Assembly (NCBI GenBank): GCA_910577015.1
Contig: CAJTKU010000027.1
Location: forward strand, 1-23,540
Length of the DNA stretch: 23,540 nt
Reading direction: 5' to 3'
Origin: an uncultured Lachnospiraceae bacterium
GTDB lineage: Bacteria > Bacillota > Clostridia > Lachnospirales > Lachnospiraceae
In this document: one piece after another, positions 7,249-15,621 of the stretch
Position numbering within the stretch: the first letter of the stretch is position 1
Layout of the letters: every line of letters begins with the position of its first letter
Position numbers and translations under genes: made by a program
Notes under the pieces: generated by a model
What the model was told of the DNA's origin: nothing
The model's database searches: none
Seen by the model: only the letters and a program-made list of their open reading frames with translations

Positions 7249-9294
7249 ATGGAGAAAACAGAGTTCAGTAAACAGGAAGTCAATCAAATGAAATGGCAGG
7301 TTTACAGGCAGCTTCCCGTGTTAAAAGAGAAAATTCTTGCATGGTATCCCGATGTAAAGGAACGCGGTATTCCGTGGACGGAAAGCACCGGGAGAGAAGC
7401 GTTGACTATTGCGTCTGTGTTATGTAATTGTGTGGTTTTATTTGCCATACAGGGAGAACTTTCGGAAAAGTGCGGGCAGATAAAAGCGGCCTTGGAGAAA
7501 AAAACGCAGGATGCCGGGGAACAGGCCGCCTTGCTGGAAACCCTTTTTGAAACGATAGAACTGCTGGAGGGGTATATCGGGCAGAAGGCCAAAAAATGTA
7601 ATGCATGTAAGAATGAGGTGTTTTTTACGCCGATTCCCTCAGGCTATGAGGAGACCAGAAAGCAGTGTGGTTTTCTGTACTGGAATGCGGATTTCCAGCT
7701 GGAGAGCAGGGAAAACTACGGCTGTCCGGTGTGCGGAGCGTATGACAGGGACAGGCTGATGATTGCTTTTCTGGAGGAAGTGCAGGCGGAAAAAGGGGAA
7801 AAACTGAGGATGCTGCATATTGCGCCGTCACCCTCCATAGAGCGTTACGCGCTGGGCAGGGAAGACATTTGGTACGAATCCTCGGACCTGATGATGGAGG
7901 GAGTTACCTTTCAGGCGGATTTACAGCACATGGACATGGTGGAGGACGAGACCTACGACATTATCGTCTGCTCGCATGTGCTGGAGCATGTGGAAAACGA
8001 CGCCAAAGCCATGCAGGAGCTGCATAGAATACTGAAGCCTGACGGCGTGTGCCTGGTACAGGTGCCTCTGATTGTGGGTAAGCATGATACGGAAGAACAG
8101 TGGAACCGTTCCATAGAAGAAAACTGGAGGCGGTTTGGGCAGGGAGACCATTCCAGGCTGTACGGAAAAGAAGATTTTATCAGGCGTCTGGAAGAGTCCG
8201 GATTTTATGTGAATGAACTTGGCGAAGAGTGGTTTGGCAGGGAGTTCTATCAGGAATACGGATTTGACCATTTATCTATTATGTATGTGGCGACAAAGGA
8301 TATAAAACTGGTGGAGCGAAAGGAGGAAAACTCCGGACGTGAACTTTCAAGGCTGCAGGAGGAAAATAAGCTTTTACGGCAGGCGCTTAACAATCTGAAT
8401 GAAGAAGTTGCCAAATTCAGAAATGCGTTGGAAACAAATTTTCAGATTTTATTTCACGCGCAGGACAATCTGGGATATGAAATCAGCGACAGAAAGTTTC
8501 AGGAGAACCTGTGGTATCCGAAGATTATGAGTGAGGAGGATACTTTCCGGGAAATCATCGAAAATAAAAAGTCTATAGCAAGGTTTGGAGACGGGGAGTT
8601 CGGCATTATGTTCGGGGAACAGCGCTGGCGTTTTCAGGGTACGGATGACAGGCTGGCATGCAGGTTGAAAGAGGCTTTGCAGTCAAGACAGGAAAACATC
8701 CTGATTGGGCTGAATAATTTTTACGGTGATTTAAGCACATGGACCAGGAGGGCTGCGGACGGAGTCCGGATTTACCTGACGCCGGAAGTCAGAAAAAAAC
8801 ACTATGCGCTTCTGGACAGGGACAGGGAATATGCCTGTGCCAATATCTCAAGGAATGAAACGCCCCGGCGTGTAGAGTGGCAGAAAAAAATCTGGGACGG
8901 GAAAGACTGTGTATTTATAGAAGGATACCAGACCAGGATGGGCGTCGGCAACGATTTGTTTGACAATGCCAAATCCATTGTGCGGATTCTCTGTCCTGCG
9001 GAAAATGCTTTTGACAGGTATGAGGAGATATACCATGAAGCAATAAAGCAGCCGAAGGACAGACTGATGCTGATTGCACTCGGTCCTACGGCCAGTGTGC
9101 TTGCCTATGATTTGGCGCTTGCGGGCTATCAGGCAATTGACATCGGCCACGCAGATTTGAGTTATGAGTGGATGCTTCGCGGAAACCACAACAGGGTACC
9201 CGAAAAGTACAGCAACGAAGCGCCGGGGGGATATGTGGTGGCAGAAATCCATGACGAAACGTATCAGTCACAGATTATTGCTGACTTTCACTGA
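7249..9294 (+). CDS. Zinc-ribbon SAM methyltransferase fused to a GT-D (DUF1792/SP_1767-like) glycosyltransferase
   Basis: The 681 residues contain, in order: a helical N-terminus (1-110); a probable zinc ribbon with CNAC near 116-119 and CPVC near 159-162; a class I methyltransferase with MLHIAPSPS near 190 and DIIVCSHVLEHV near 236-247; a coiled coil (about 362-405, RLQEENKLLRQALNNLNEEV); and a GT-D domain (about 423-675). The GT-D domain carries KSIARFGDGEFGIMFG, the DXE-type motif of the family founded by a Streptococcus parasanguinis Fap1 glycosyltransferase. That domain is closely similar to the whole gene at 13232-14278. The ATG at 7249 is chosen with GGAGG at 7231-7235 (a long spacing); an ATG at 7237 is only 1 base from that site and less likely. 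The 3' end overlaps the converging gene by 20 bases. Confidence 0.82.
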   Translation: MEKTEFSKQEVNQMKWQVYRQLPVLKEKILAWYPDVKERGIPWTESTGREALTIASVLCNCVVLFAIQGELSEKCGQIKAALEKKTQDAGEQAALLETLFETIELLEGYIGQKAKKCNACKNEVFFTPIPSGYEETRKQCGFLYWNADFQLESRENYGCPVCGAYDRDRLMIAFLEEVQAEKGEKLRMLHIAPSPSIERYALGREDIWYESSDLMMEGVTFQADLQHMDMVEDETYDIIVCSHVLEHVENDAKAMQELHRILKPDGVCLVQVPLIVGKHDTEEQWNRSIEENWRRFGQGDHSRLYGKEDFIRRLEESGFYVNELGEEWFGREFYQEYGFDHLSIMYVATKDIKLVERKEENSGRELSRLQEENKLLRQALNNLNEEVAKFRNALETNFQILFHAQDNLGYEISDRKFQENLWYPKIMSEEDTFREIIENKKSIARFGDGEFGIMFGEQRWRFQGTDDRLACRLKEALQSRQENILIGLNNFYGDLSTWTRRAADGVRIYLTPEVRKKHYALLDRDREYACANISRNETPRRVEWQKKIWDGKDCVFIEGYQTRMGVGNDLFDNAKSIVRILCPAENAFDRYEEIYHEAIKQPKDRLMLIALGPTASVLAYDLALAGYQAIDIGHADLSYEWMLRGNHNRVPEKYSNEAPGGYVVAEIHDETYQSQIIADFH

Positions 9295-11353
9295 AACGCA
9301 GCAACAGTTCGCGCAGCAGCTGTTCAGGATAGTCTTGGCTTAACAGTTCTTTGTAAAGAAGCATCTCCGGCGAATGGTCGTTAGCGACATAGGGATTTTC
9401 CAATATGTCGGGAAAGAAATGGAACAGGGTTTCTTTCATGTACCTGAAATTGTGATAGGAAAAGAAACGTTCATCCCGAAGCATTCGCTGGACGGGTTCG
9501 GCAAAGGCCTTGGAAAAATGTAAGTAGGCGTATTCATTGCGGCAGTCGTTTATCAGAGACTGTTCCAAAACCATTTCGGTGGTTGCATTCTGAATTTGTG
9601 CGGTATGCATGTAATAGCGGAGAATGGAATCGCCGAACATGACGCCGGTTTCATTTATGCAGTAGAAATAATGTGTCTGCATAATCCTGCTGTAGGAACG
9701 CATCAACAGCATACAGCGTTCGGAAAAATAAATATCTTCCATATATAAATCTGTCGGGAACCGGATTTCGTTGTCCGTCAGGAAAGAGCTTTTATAAAGT
9801 CTTCCCCAGGGGGCGGTTTTCCAGCCGTATTGCAGAATGTATTTTCTTTTAACCGACGGATTGCGCATATCAAAGTATTCGGGCAGGCCGCTTCCGCTTA
9901 CGGACAGCGCGTCGCCGTCGTGTATTTCTTTGTAGAAGCATTCCACAACATCACAGTTACGGGCAGCAGCCTCGTCATACAACTGTTGCAGCATATCGGG
10001 CGATATGGCGTCGTCTGCGTCCACGAATGTGATATAGCTGCCTCTTGCATACTGCATTCCCGTATTTCTCCCATATCCCTGCTTTTTGTTTTCCGACAGC
10101 GGTATCAGCAGAAAGTCTTCGGAATGGGCGCTTTCATAGCTTTCCAGAATCTGCAGGGTATTGTCCGTTGACTTGTCGTCGATACATATGATTTCCATTT
10201 CCACGCCGTGCAGGTTCTGGTTTAACACGCTGTCAAGGCAGCGGGATAGCTGTTTTTCCACATTGTAGCAGGGAATAATTACAGATATTTTATCCAAAAC
10301 ATTTGTCAGTTTTTGCTTAAAATCCGCAAGAACCTGCTGTTCTTCATAGGCAGCCACGGATTCCCGGCACGTTTCGGGAGAAATCCAGGGCAGTTTTCCC
10401 AATGCAAGGCTGTCTAATAGAACCGCCAATCCGTTGCTGTCGCCTGAAGGGTACAGATAGCCGTTTATGCCGGGTCTGATGAGTTCAATAATTCCGTCCA
10501 CGGGCGTGGATATGACAGGTATGCCGTTTGCAAGGCTCTCTATTGCCGACAGGGGAAAGCTTTCGTATTCGGATGCCATCACCATGGCGGACGCCCCGGA
10601 GACATGTTCGTATGGATTTGACTGCCAGCCCAGAAAGCGGACGCGGTCCGTAAGCTGCAATGAGGCAGCGAGTTCTTCCAGCCTGCTTCGCTCGTCACCG
10701 TCGCCTATAAGTATCAGCTGCCAAGGGGTATGGGCAATGCGGAGTGCATGCAAAATCACGTCGATACGTTTTTCAACCGAAAGTCTGCCGATAAAGAGCA
10801 GGGTTTTGTTTTCCGGGCCGGTGTCAGTGTGCAGGGCGCATCTGGTAAAATCAACAGGATTGTTTACAAGCTCGGTACGCAGGGCAGGATTGTGCGCGCG
10901 AATAATCTTTTGCGCCTTTTCATTCAGGACAAATACCGCGTCTGCCTTTTCCAGACATTCCAGACCGCCGAAACCGGCGGCGACATACCTGTCGACGGGC
11001 GCGTGCAGCCAGGAAACGATTTTAAACCGGATGTTCAGTCTGGCAGCCGCCATTTTAGCGGTCAAAACCATCATGGGCCATGCGGTTGCCAGGACAATGT
11101 CGGGCTTTTTACGTGTAAGCAGGAAATCAGTATAACTTTCGGTAAACTGATTCAGGGAATAGGTTCCCCTGCCCTCAAGCAGCGGGTAAAAAGGGACGGA
11201 AGGGCTGACCCAATGAACGCCTTCCCATACCATCTGAATTATCCTTACCTGAATCCCCTGTTCCTGTAAATAAAGCGCAGTTTGATTTACCACATTTTCC
11301 ACGCCGCCTTTTTCTGCGACGGCAAGCAGGATATCTATAGATATTTTTGTCAT
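9275..11353 (-). CDS. Two-domain glycosyltransferase, GT4 plus GT2
   Basis: This 692-residue protein joins two complete transferases. Residues 1-345 are a GT-B family 4 enzyme: the N-terminal AEKGGVENVV loop, LLFIGRLSVEKRID, LIGDGDERSRLEEL, and the EX7E donor motif ESFPLSAIE followed by ANGIPVIST. Residues from about 354 are a GT-A family 2 enzyme: KISVIIPCYNVE, IICIDDKSTDNT, GYGRNTGM and FVDADDAISPD (DXD near 444), followed by a C-terminal helical part. Such fusions usually add two successive sugars to a glycan. No membrane segment is seen, so it likely acts in the cytoplasm. A TTGATT-17-TATTAT promoter lies upstream. The stop lies inside the end of the converging methyltransferase/GT-D gene. 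Confidence 0.88.
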   Translation of the reverse strand: MTKISIDILLAVAEKGGVENVVNQTALYLQEQGIQVRIIQMVWEGVHWVSPSVPFYPLLEGRGTYSLNQFTESYTDFLLTRKKPDIVLATAWPMMVLTAKMAAARLNIRFKIVSWLHAPVDRYVAAGFGGLECLEKADAVFVLNEKAQKIIRAHNPALRTELVNNPVDFTRCALHTDTGPENKTLLFIGRLSVEKRIDVILHALRIAHTPWQLILIGDGDERSRLEELAASLQLTDRVRFLGWQSNPYEHVSGASAMVMASEYESFPLSAIESLANGIPVISTPVDGIIELIRPGINGYLYPSGDSNGLAVLLDSLALGKLPWISPETCRESVAAYEEQQVLADFKQKLTNVLDKISVIIPCYNVEKQLSRCLDSVLNQNLHGVEMEIICIDDKSTDNTLQILESYESAHSEDFLLIPLSENKKQGYGRNTGMQYARGSYITFVDADDAISPDMLQQLYDEAAARNCDVVECFYKEIHDGDALSVSGSGLPEYFDMRNPSVKRKYILQYGWKTAPWGRLYKSSFLTDNEIRFPTDLYMEDIYFSERCMLLMRSYSRIMQTHYFYCINETGVMFGDSILRYYMHTAQIQNATTEMVLEQSLINDCRNEYAYLHFSKAFAEPVQRMLRDERFFSYHNFRYMKETLFHFFPDILENPYVANDHSPEMLLYKELLSQDYPEQLLRELLLRFSESQQ

Positions 11354-11398
11354 AATGTCCCTTACCTTATGAGATACGGATTATTTTGTGTAATTTAA

Positions 11399-11427
11399 AT
11401 AATAGCATGGTACGCAGGTTCAATCAA
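11399..11427 (-). promoter_or_regulatory. Sigma-A promoter of the GT4-GT2 gene
   Basis: Leftward TTGATT (11422-11427) and TATTAT (11399-11404) are spaced by 17 bases, with TGC before the -10 as in extended -10 promoters. The start would be near 11392, giving a leader of about 39 bases. Confidence 0.65.
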
Positions 11428-11438
11428 GGAAAACAAAC

Positions 11439-11484
11439 GGCGGATGGCGCGGAATCATTTGAAACGCCGGGAAAGCTGTGGTAA
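11439..11484 (+). pseudogene. Fossil 3' end of a GT2-type gene
   Basis: These 46 bases align without gaps to the last 46 bases of the GT2 gene (4029-4074), with 39 identities and mostly transition differences. Read in the matching frame they encode GAESFETPGKLW and a stop, against DIVELFETLEKLW and a stop in the intact gene. No longer reading frame is attached, so this is the tail of a lost paralogue. A looser match (GGAAAAC) continues just upstream after a small deletion. The remnant now supplies the promoter of the next gene. Confidence 0.65.
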
Positions 11485-11487
11485 AAT
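11459..11487 (+). promoter_or_regulatory. Sigma-A promoter of the methyltransferase gene at 11518
   Basis: TTGAAA (11459-11464), a 17-base spacer and TAAAAT (11482-11487) are close to consensus. The -35 lies in the fossil coding sequence and the -10 begins with its stop codon. The start would be near 11494, followed by GGAGG at 11503-11507. Confidence 0.7.
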
Positions 11488-11517
11488 AAGAAAAAGTTAT
11501 CCGGAGGTAATCACAAT

Positions 11518-13218
11518 ATGTATGAGGAGTTAATTGCACAGTTAAAGCCAAGTCCGAAACTGAACCTGACATGGTATCAAAATGAAGATTTGTATTCCGA
11601 GGGAGCGGTGGAGGATACGATTATCAGGCTGATTGCCGAAAATGAGCCGGAAGATTATGTGCAGGCCATTGCAGACAATTTCTGCTGGTCCGTGTATTAC
11701 CATCTGACGCATACAAGAAAGAATCTTTTAAACTGGTATCCGTTTTCACCTGAGGCTTCCGTGCTGGAAATCGGATGCGGCATGGGAGCCGTGACAGGCA
11801 CGTTGTGCGATACATGCAGGGAGGTTGTGGCGGTGGAGCTTTCCTACAGGAGGGCGGTGGGAACCCTTCTTCGCTGCCGGGAAAAAGAAAATCTGGAGAT
11901 TATTGTCGGAAACTTAAACGATATTACTTTTGAAAAGAAGTTTGATTACATTACCCTGATAGGGGTATTGGAATATCAGGGAAGTTATACCAATACGGAA
12001 AATCCGTATCTGGACTTTCTCAAAAAAGTGAAAACCCTGTTAAAGCCGGACGGAAGGCTCTTAATTGCCATAGAGAACCAGTATGGGCTGAAGTACTGGT
12101 GCGGCGCAAAGGAGGACCACACGGGGCTGCCCTTTGAAGGGATGAACCAGTACACCATTTCACAGAAAAAAGTAAGGACGTTTTCACAGGACGGACTGCG
12201 GAAACTGATTAAACAGAGCGGATTTTCCAACACTTTTTTCTACTATCCCATGCCCGACTACAAGCTGCCCGCCGTTGTCTATTCCGAAGCGTGCCTGCCC
12301 CAAAATGGAAACATGCTGAACATGCAGTACTACTATGTGCCGGATAACAGCACGCTTGTGGCACAGGAAAAAGACATTTACAGGGATGTGATTGATAACG
12401 GGGTGTTTGGTTTTTTTGCCAATTCGTTTATGGCGGAGTGTTCCGATGGCGGATGCGTGGGAGAAGTCACTTTTGCAAGCATGAGCAGCAGGCGCGTCCC
12501 GGAATATCAGGTGGGAACAAAATTTGAAAAGTCGGGACAGGTGGCAAAATTTGCGCTTGCAGGAGAGGCTGGCAGAAAGCATCTGGATGAAACGCTGGCA
12601 AATGAAAAGGTTTTAAAGCAGCGGGGCCTGCATGTGTGGGAAAGCAGCCCCTGCGGCAAAGAACTTGTTTCCGCTTTCTCCGAAACAGAAACGCTGGAAG
12701 AGGTTATGCTGCGTACTTATCAGGAGGGCAATACGGAGAAGGTATATGCCCTGTGGGACCAAATCCGGGAGCAGATTCTGGCATCTTCGGAAGAAATATC
12801 CTGGGAGGAGAATATTTTATATACTTTTGGGCTGGATATTGTGCCGGACAAAGAAAAATACGGTGCAATACTGAAAACGGGATATCTGGACATGATTCCC
12901 CGCAATGCGTTTTGGGAGGACAATGTTATTTATTGGTTTGACCAGGAATGGACGCTGGAAAATGTGCCGGCCGATTTTGTCTTATACAGGGCGATTCTTC
13001 GTTTTTACTGTTCTTTTGAGGAGGCAAACAAGGCGCTGCCTTTAACAGAACTGGCACGCAGGTACGGACTGGCAGCAGGGTGGAAGGATTATCAGCAGCT
13101 GGAAAGCCTCTTTTTCGGGGTTGTGGCTGATGCCGCCCATATAGCGGAGTCGGACGCTTTCTGCGGTGATACGAGAAAAGCCAGTCTGGAAACCATAGCA
13201 AGGATTACCCAAAAGTAG
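11518..13218 (+). CDS. SAM methyltransferase with a kinase-like C-terminal domain
   Basis: The N-terminal third of this 566-residue protein is a class I methyltransferase: VLEIGCGMG at residues 82-90 binds SAM, VVAVELS is the acidic second strand, and ITLIGVLEYQ and LLKPDGRLLIAIEN are later motifs. From about residue 320 the chain looks like a degenerate protein or aminoglycoside kinase fold: QVAKFAL (342) could give the ATP lysine, the following helix has glutamates, YLDMIPRNAF (about 456-465) has the D-x4-N spacing of a catalytic loop, and YWFDQEW (about 472-478) could give the metal-binding Asp. Methyltransferase then kinase is the order in WbdD, which caps O-antigen chains; that parallel is an inference. 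GGAGG lies 10 bases before the ATG. The GT-D gene follows at 13 bases in the same operon. Confidence 0.8.
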   Translation: MYEELIAQLKPSPKLNLTWYQNEDLYSEGAVEDTIIRLIAENEPEDYVQAIADNFCWSVYYHLTHTRKNLLNWYPFSPEASVLEIGCGMGAVTGTLCDTCREVVAVELSYRRAVGTLLRCREKENLEIIVGNLNDITFEKKFDYITLIGVLEYQGSYTNTENPYLDFLKKVKTLLKPDGRLLIAIENQYGLKYWCGAKEDHTGLPFEGMNQYTISQKKVRTFSQDGLRKLIKQSGFSNTFFYYPMPDYKLPAVVYSEACLPQNGNMLNMQYYYVPDNSTLVAQEKDIYRDVIDNGVFGFFANSFMAECSDGGCVGEVTFASMSSRRVPEYQVGTKFEKSGQVAKFALAGEAGRKHLDETLANEKVLKQRGLHVWESSPCGKELVSAFSETETLEEVMLRTYQEGNTEKVYALWDQIREQILASSEEISWEENILYTFGLDIVPDKEKYGAILKTGYLDMIPRNAFWEDNVIYWFDQEWTLENVPADFVLYRAILRFYCSFEEANKALPLTELARRYGLAAGWKDYQQLESLFFGVVADAAHIAESDAFCGDTRKASLETIARITQK

Positions 13219-13231
13219 AGGAGAGACCATT

Positions 13232-14278
13232 ATGGAAGAAAACAGGGAAGAAACCGTTGGGGCAGTGGAAAGGCTGGAAACCGAAAATGCTGCACTGCGT
13301 CAGGAAATAGAAGAGCTGAAAATCTCCTTCCAAACACTTTGCACGACATTAAATGAGGTGGTAAAAGTGGTATCCCGGATGAACGAAGATGTCGCGGACA
13401 ATACCCACAACAATGCCGTTTTGTATAACCGGCTGCGCAACCTGCCTTATGAAGTTCGGGATACCAGGTTCGAGGACCGGTATGGAATACCGAAGATAAT
13501 GAGCCTGGAAGATACCATAGATGAGATTGTGCTGCATAAAAAATCCATAGCCAGGTTTGGCGACGGCGAATTTGGAATTATGTTCGGCGTATCGCGTTGG
13601 CGGTTTCAGCGTGAGGATGAAAAGCTTGCCGTAAGGCTTCGGGAAGTGGTACAGTCCGACGAAGAAAACCTGTTGATTGGGCTGAATGATTTTTATGGGG
13701 ATTTATCCCACAGGACGGAGGCAGATGCCGACGGCATACGTTCCTACATAGTGAAGGCGCGCAGCCAGCATATGTCGCTTCTCAGGAAAGACAGGCTTTA
13801 TGCGCATGCGTGCATTTCCCGTACCGGTTCATGGGAAAAAATCAAAAACCAGAAGAGAATCTGGGAAGGAAAGGACTGCGTATTTATCGAAGGGGATAAG
13901 ACCCGGATGGGCGTGGGAAACGATTTGTTTGACAACGCCAAATCCATACAGAGGATTTTGTGTCCTTCGGAAAGCGCTTTTGACGTGTATGACGCCATTT
14001 TGGAAGAGGCGGTGAAGCTGCCGAAGGACAAGACCATATTAATCGCCCTCGGACCGACCGCCAGCGTGCTGGCATATGATTTGGCAAGGGCAGGGTATCA
14101 TGCGATAGACATCGGACATGCGGATTTGGCCTATGAATGGTTTTTAAAGAGCGGAAGCGCCCAAAAGGCTGCGGTGCATCACAAATATAACAATGAATAT
14201 CCCGAAGGGTATCTGGTGGAGGATATTCATGACGAGGCATATGAAGCGCAGGTTATAGCGGATTTATCGGGACGGTAA
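13232..14278 (+). CDS. GT-D fold glycosyltransferase (SP_1767 / DUF1792-like) with an N-terminal coiled coil
   Basis: This 348-residue protein starts with a coiled coil (about residues 8-60, VERLETENAALRQEIEELK), followed by the GT-D catalytic domain. KSIARFGDGEFGIMFG near 103-118 holds the DXE-type motif, with LLIGLNDFYGDL, KDCVFIEGDKTRMGVGNDLF and LIALGPTASVLAYDLA further on. In the founding member the enzyme adds glucose to a serine-rich adhesin glycan. The domain is about 60 percent identical by eye to the C-terminal half of the protein at 7249-9294, so the two arose by duplication. GAGGAG at 13218-13223, overlapping the stop of the gene before, sets the start. The gene ends in a 26-base overlap with the converging gene. 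Confidence 0.87.
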   Translation: MEENREETVGAVERLETENAALRQEIEELKISFQTLCTTLNEVVKVVSRMNEDVADNTHNNAVLYNRLRNLPYEVRDTRFEDRYGIPKIMSLEDTIDEIVLHKKSIARFGDGEFGIMFGVSRWRFQREDEKLAVRLREVVQSDEENLLIGLNDFYGDLSHRTEADADGIRSYIVKARSQHMSLLRKDRLYAHACISRTGSWEKIKNQKRIWEGKDCVFIEGDKTRMGVGNDLFDNAKSIQRILCPSESAFDVYDAILEEAVKLPKDKTILIALGPTASVLAYDLARAGYHAIDIGHADLAYEWFLKSGSAQKAAVHHKYNNEYPEGYLVEDIHDEAYEAQVIADLSGR

Positions 14279-14966
14279 TTTCCGAATAGCGCTTGCCCAG
14301 AAATTCCCGGTAGGTCTGCATAAATTTCAGCCGGTACTTGTTATATTCCATCATGTTGAGCAGCCCGCCGTCGTCATGCATGCACCAGGGATGGCGCTGG
14401 ACGGGTACGACGATTTTACGGCCGTGCAGGAGAAAGGCAAGGGACTGGCAGGCGTCATAGAAATCCCATCCGGTCAGGTTTTGGGTATCCCACGGGTAGT
14501 CGTTTGCAGTGACCATCAGAAAGCCGTCTACCAGGGCCGCGGGACGGTAACCGTCTTCCGACAGGGAATACCGGTAGTCGGACAAGGGGGGATAGGAGTC
14601 CTTACGCCTGTAGGGCGTGCCAAGTTTTTCATCGGCGTGCCACATAACGCCGTCTGCCGAAACAGAAGTATAACCGGTCATGCCGATAAGTCCTATGGAT
14701 GCGTCGGACGAAAAGATGGAGAGTACGTCGGAAAGGAAATATCTGTTTAAAATCAGCACATCCTGATGCATGTAGATTTTGTATTTTGCATCGGAGGCTT
14801 CCATGGCTTCATTGTAGCCGAGGGTCATGGATTTGGCGTCCGTCACGGTAAGGATATCGGTGGTGTAGCCGTCGGGGATTACCAGATGGGAAAGGTAATG
14901 CATGGCTTCCGATAACAGTATTTCATTGTTTGTACATATGATAAAGCAAAATTTATTTTCATTCAT
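14253..14966 (-). CDS. Small GT2-like glycosyltransferase (Glyco_tranf_2_5 type)
   Basis: This 237-residue protein resembles the GT-A family often labelled glycosyltransferase family 2_5 (PF13712). Landmarks are the first strand FCFIICTNNE, TLGYNEAMEASDAKY, the metal-site-like motif MHQDV (residues 66-70), IGLIGMTGY, and a conserved region around DGFLMVT and LTGWDFYDACQSL. The C-terminal RHPWCMHDDGG may close the active site. It starts 4 bases after the stop of the unknown gene 14971-15522 and shares its promoter. AAAGGG precedes the ATG at a normal distance. Its sugar donor cannot be told from sequence. Confidence 0.8.
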   Translation of the reverse strand: MNENKFCFIICTNNEILLSEAMHYLSHLVIPDGYTTDILTVTDAKSMTLGYNEAMEASDAKYKIYMHQDVLILNRYFLSDVLSIFSSDASIGLIGMTGYTSVSADGVMWHADEKLGTPYRRKDSYPPLSDYRYSLSEDGYRPAALVDGFLMVTANDYPWDTQNLTGWDFYDACQSLAFLLHGRKIVVPVQRHPWCMHDDGGLLNMMEYNKYRLKFMQTYREFLGKRYSEITVPINPL

Positions 14967-14970
14967 GGCA

Positions 14971-15522
14971 TTATCCCTTTGCAGTCAGTGAGAGAAACAT
15001 TTTTTTGTCATCTTCATTCCAGTAAGAAAAACAGATTTGGGCAATGGTTTCGTACAGGGCATTGTCGGGGGTAATCAAATCCTCCTGCGTCATGACATAC
15101 ACTGCAAACACAGATAAGGGATTGCAGGTCAGCCAGTCGGACGCTTCCCTGACGGATTCTTCCGAAAGCCGGAAATACAGTCTGCGAAGGACAAAAAGCG
15201 CCGTCATGTATTTTTCCATCAGGCTTTGCTTATCGGCGCATTGCAAAAAAAACGGTTCTTTTTGACAGGAGAGCTCCAACCGGGAAATATGCAGTATCTG
15301 AAGAATACGGCGCGTTTCCGCGATGTATTCATATGCCTTCGTGCCGTCTCCCTGCTCGATATAGGGGATAAGGGCTAAGAGCGCCTTGTCGTCCCTGGCC
15401 GCAAGCGCGGTATCCAGCGTTGTCACGATGTGATTCCAGGAAGCCCGGATAGCTTCTTTGTCTGTTTCTAATTTAGTAAAAAAAGCGTCGGTGGATGAAA
15501 GTAAATGGGAAGATGTGTCCAT
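14971..15522 (-). CDS. Unknown helical protein in an operon with a small glycosyltransferase
   Basis: This gene was not recognised. The 183-residue protein is predicted to be almost entirely helical, without a signal peptide, membrane segment, metal motif or known catalytic pattern. The repeated spacing of Leu and Ala in regions such as TTLDTALAARDDKALLALI suggests paired helices, as in TPR-like or docking proteins. It is the first gene of a two-gene operon with the GT2-like gene four bases downstream, so a scaffold or partner role is plausible. AGGAG precedes the ATG at about 7 bases, and a near-consensus promoter lies at 15556-15584. Both support a real gene. Confidence 0.7.
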   Translation of the reverse strand: MDTSSHLLSSTDAFFTKLETDKEAIRASWNHIVTTLDTALAARDDKALLALIPYIEQGDGTKAYEYIAETRRILQILHISRLELSCQKEPFFLQCADKQSLMEKYMTALFVLRRLYFRLSEESVREASDWLTCNPLSVFAVYVMTQEDLITPDNALYETIAQICFSYWNEDDKKMFLSLTAKG

Positions 15523-15545
15523 ATTGTCTCCTGTCTGGTGTTTTT

Positions 15546-15557
15546 CTTAATATTAAG
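15546..15557. promoter_or_regulatory. Perfect 12-base palindrome at a transcription start region
   Basis: CTTAATATTAAG is a perfect palindrome spanning the predicted start point of the leftward promoter at 15556-15584. It could be an operator. AT-rich palindromes of this size can occur by chance. Confidence 0.25.
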
Positions 15558-15584
15558 TATAGTTTTTTTACGGATTGAAGTCAA
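15556..15584 (-). promoter_or_regulatory. Sigma-A promoter of the 14971-15522 / 14253-14966 operon
   Basis: Leftward TTGACT (15579-15584) and TATACT (15556-15561) are separated by exactly 17 bases, which is near consensus. The start would be near 15549, about 27 bases before the ATG. No equally good promoter is visible for the rightward gene at 15622. Confidence 0.75.
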
Positions 15585-15621
15585 ATAGTCTTTATAGAAC
15601 GGTGAAACGGAGGAAAAAGTT

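Noticed and set aside
10467..11135. Open frame of 222 codons opposite the GT4-GT2 gene
   Set aside because: It has low-complexity Ser/Arg-rich composition, no ribosome site and lies within clear GT4 coding sequence on the other strand.
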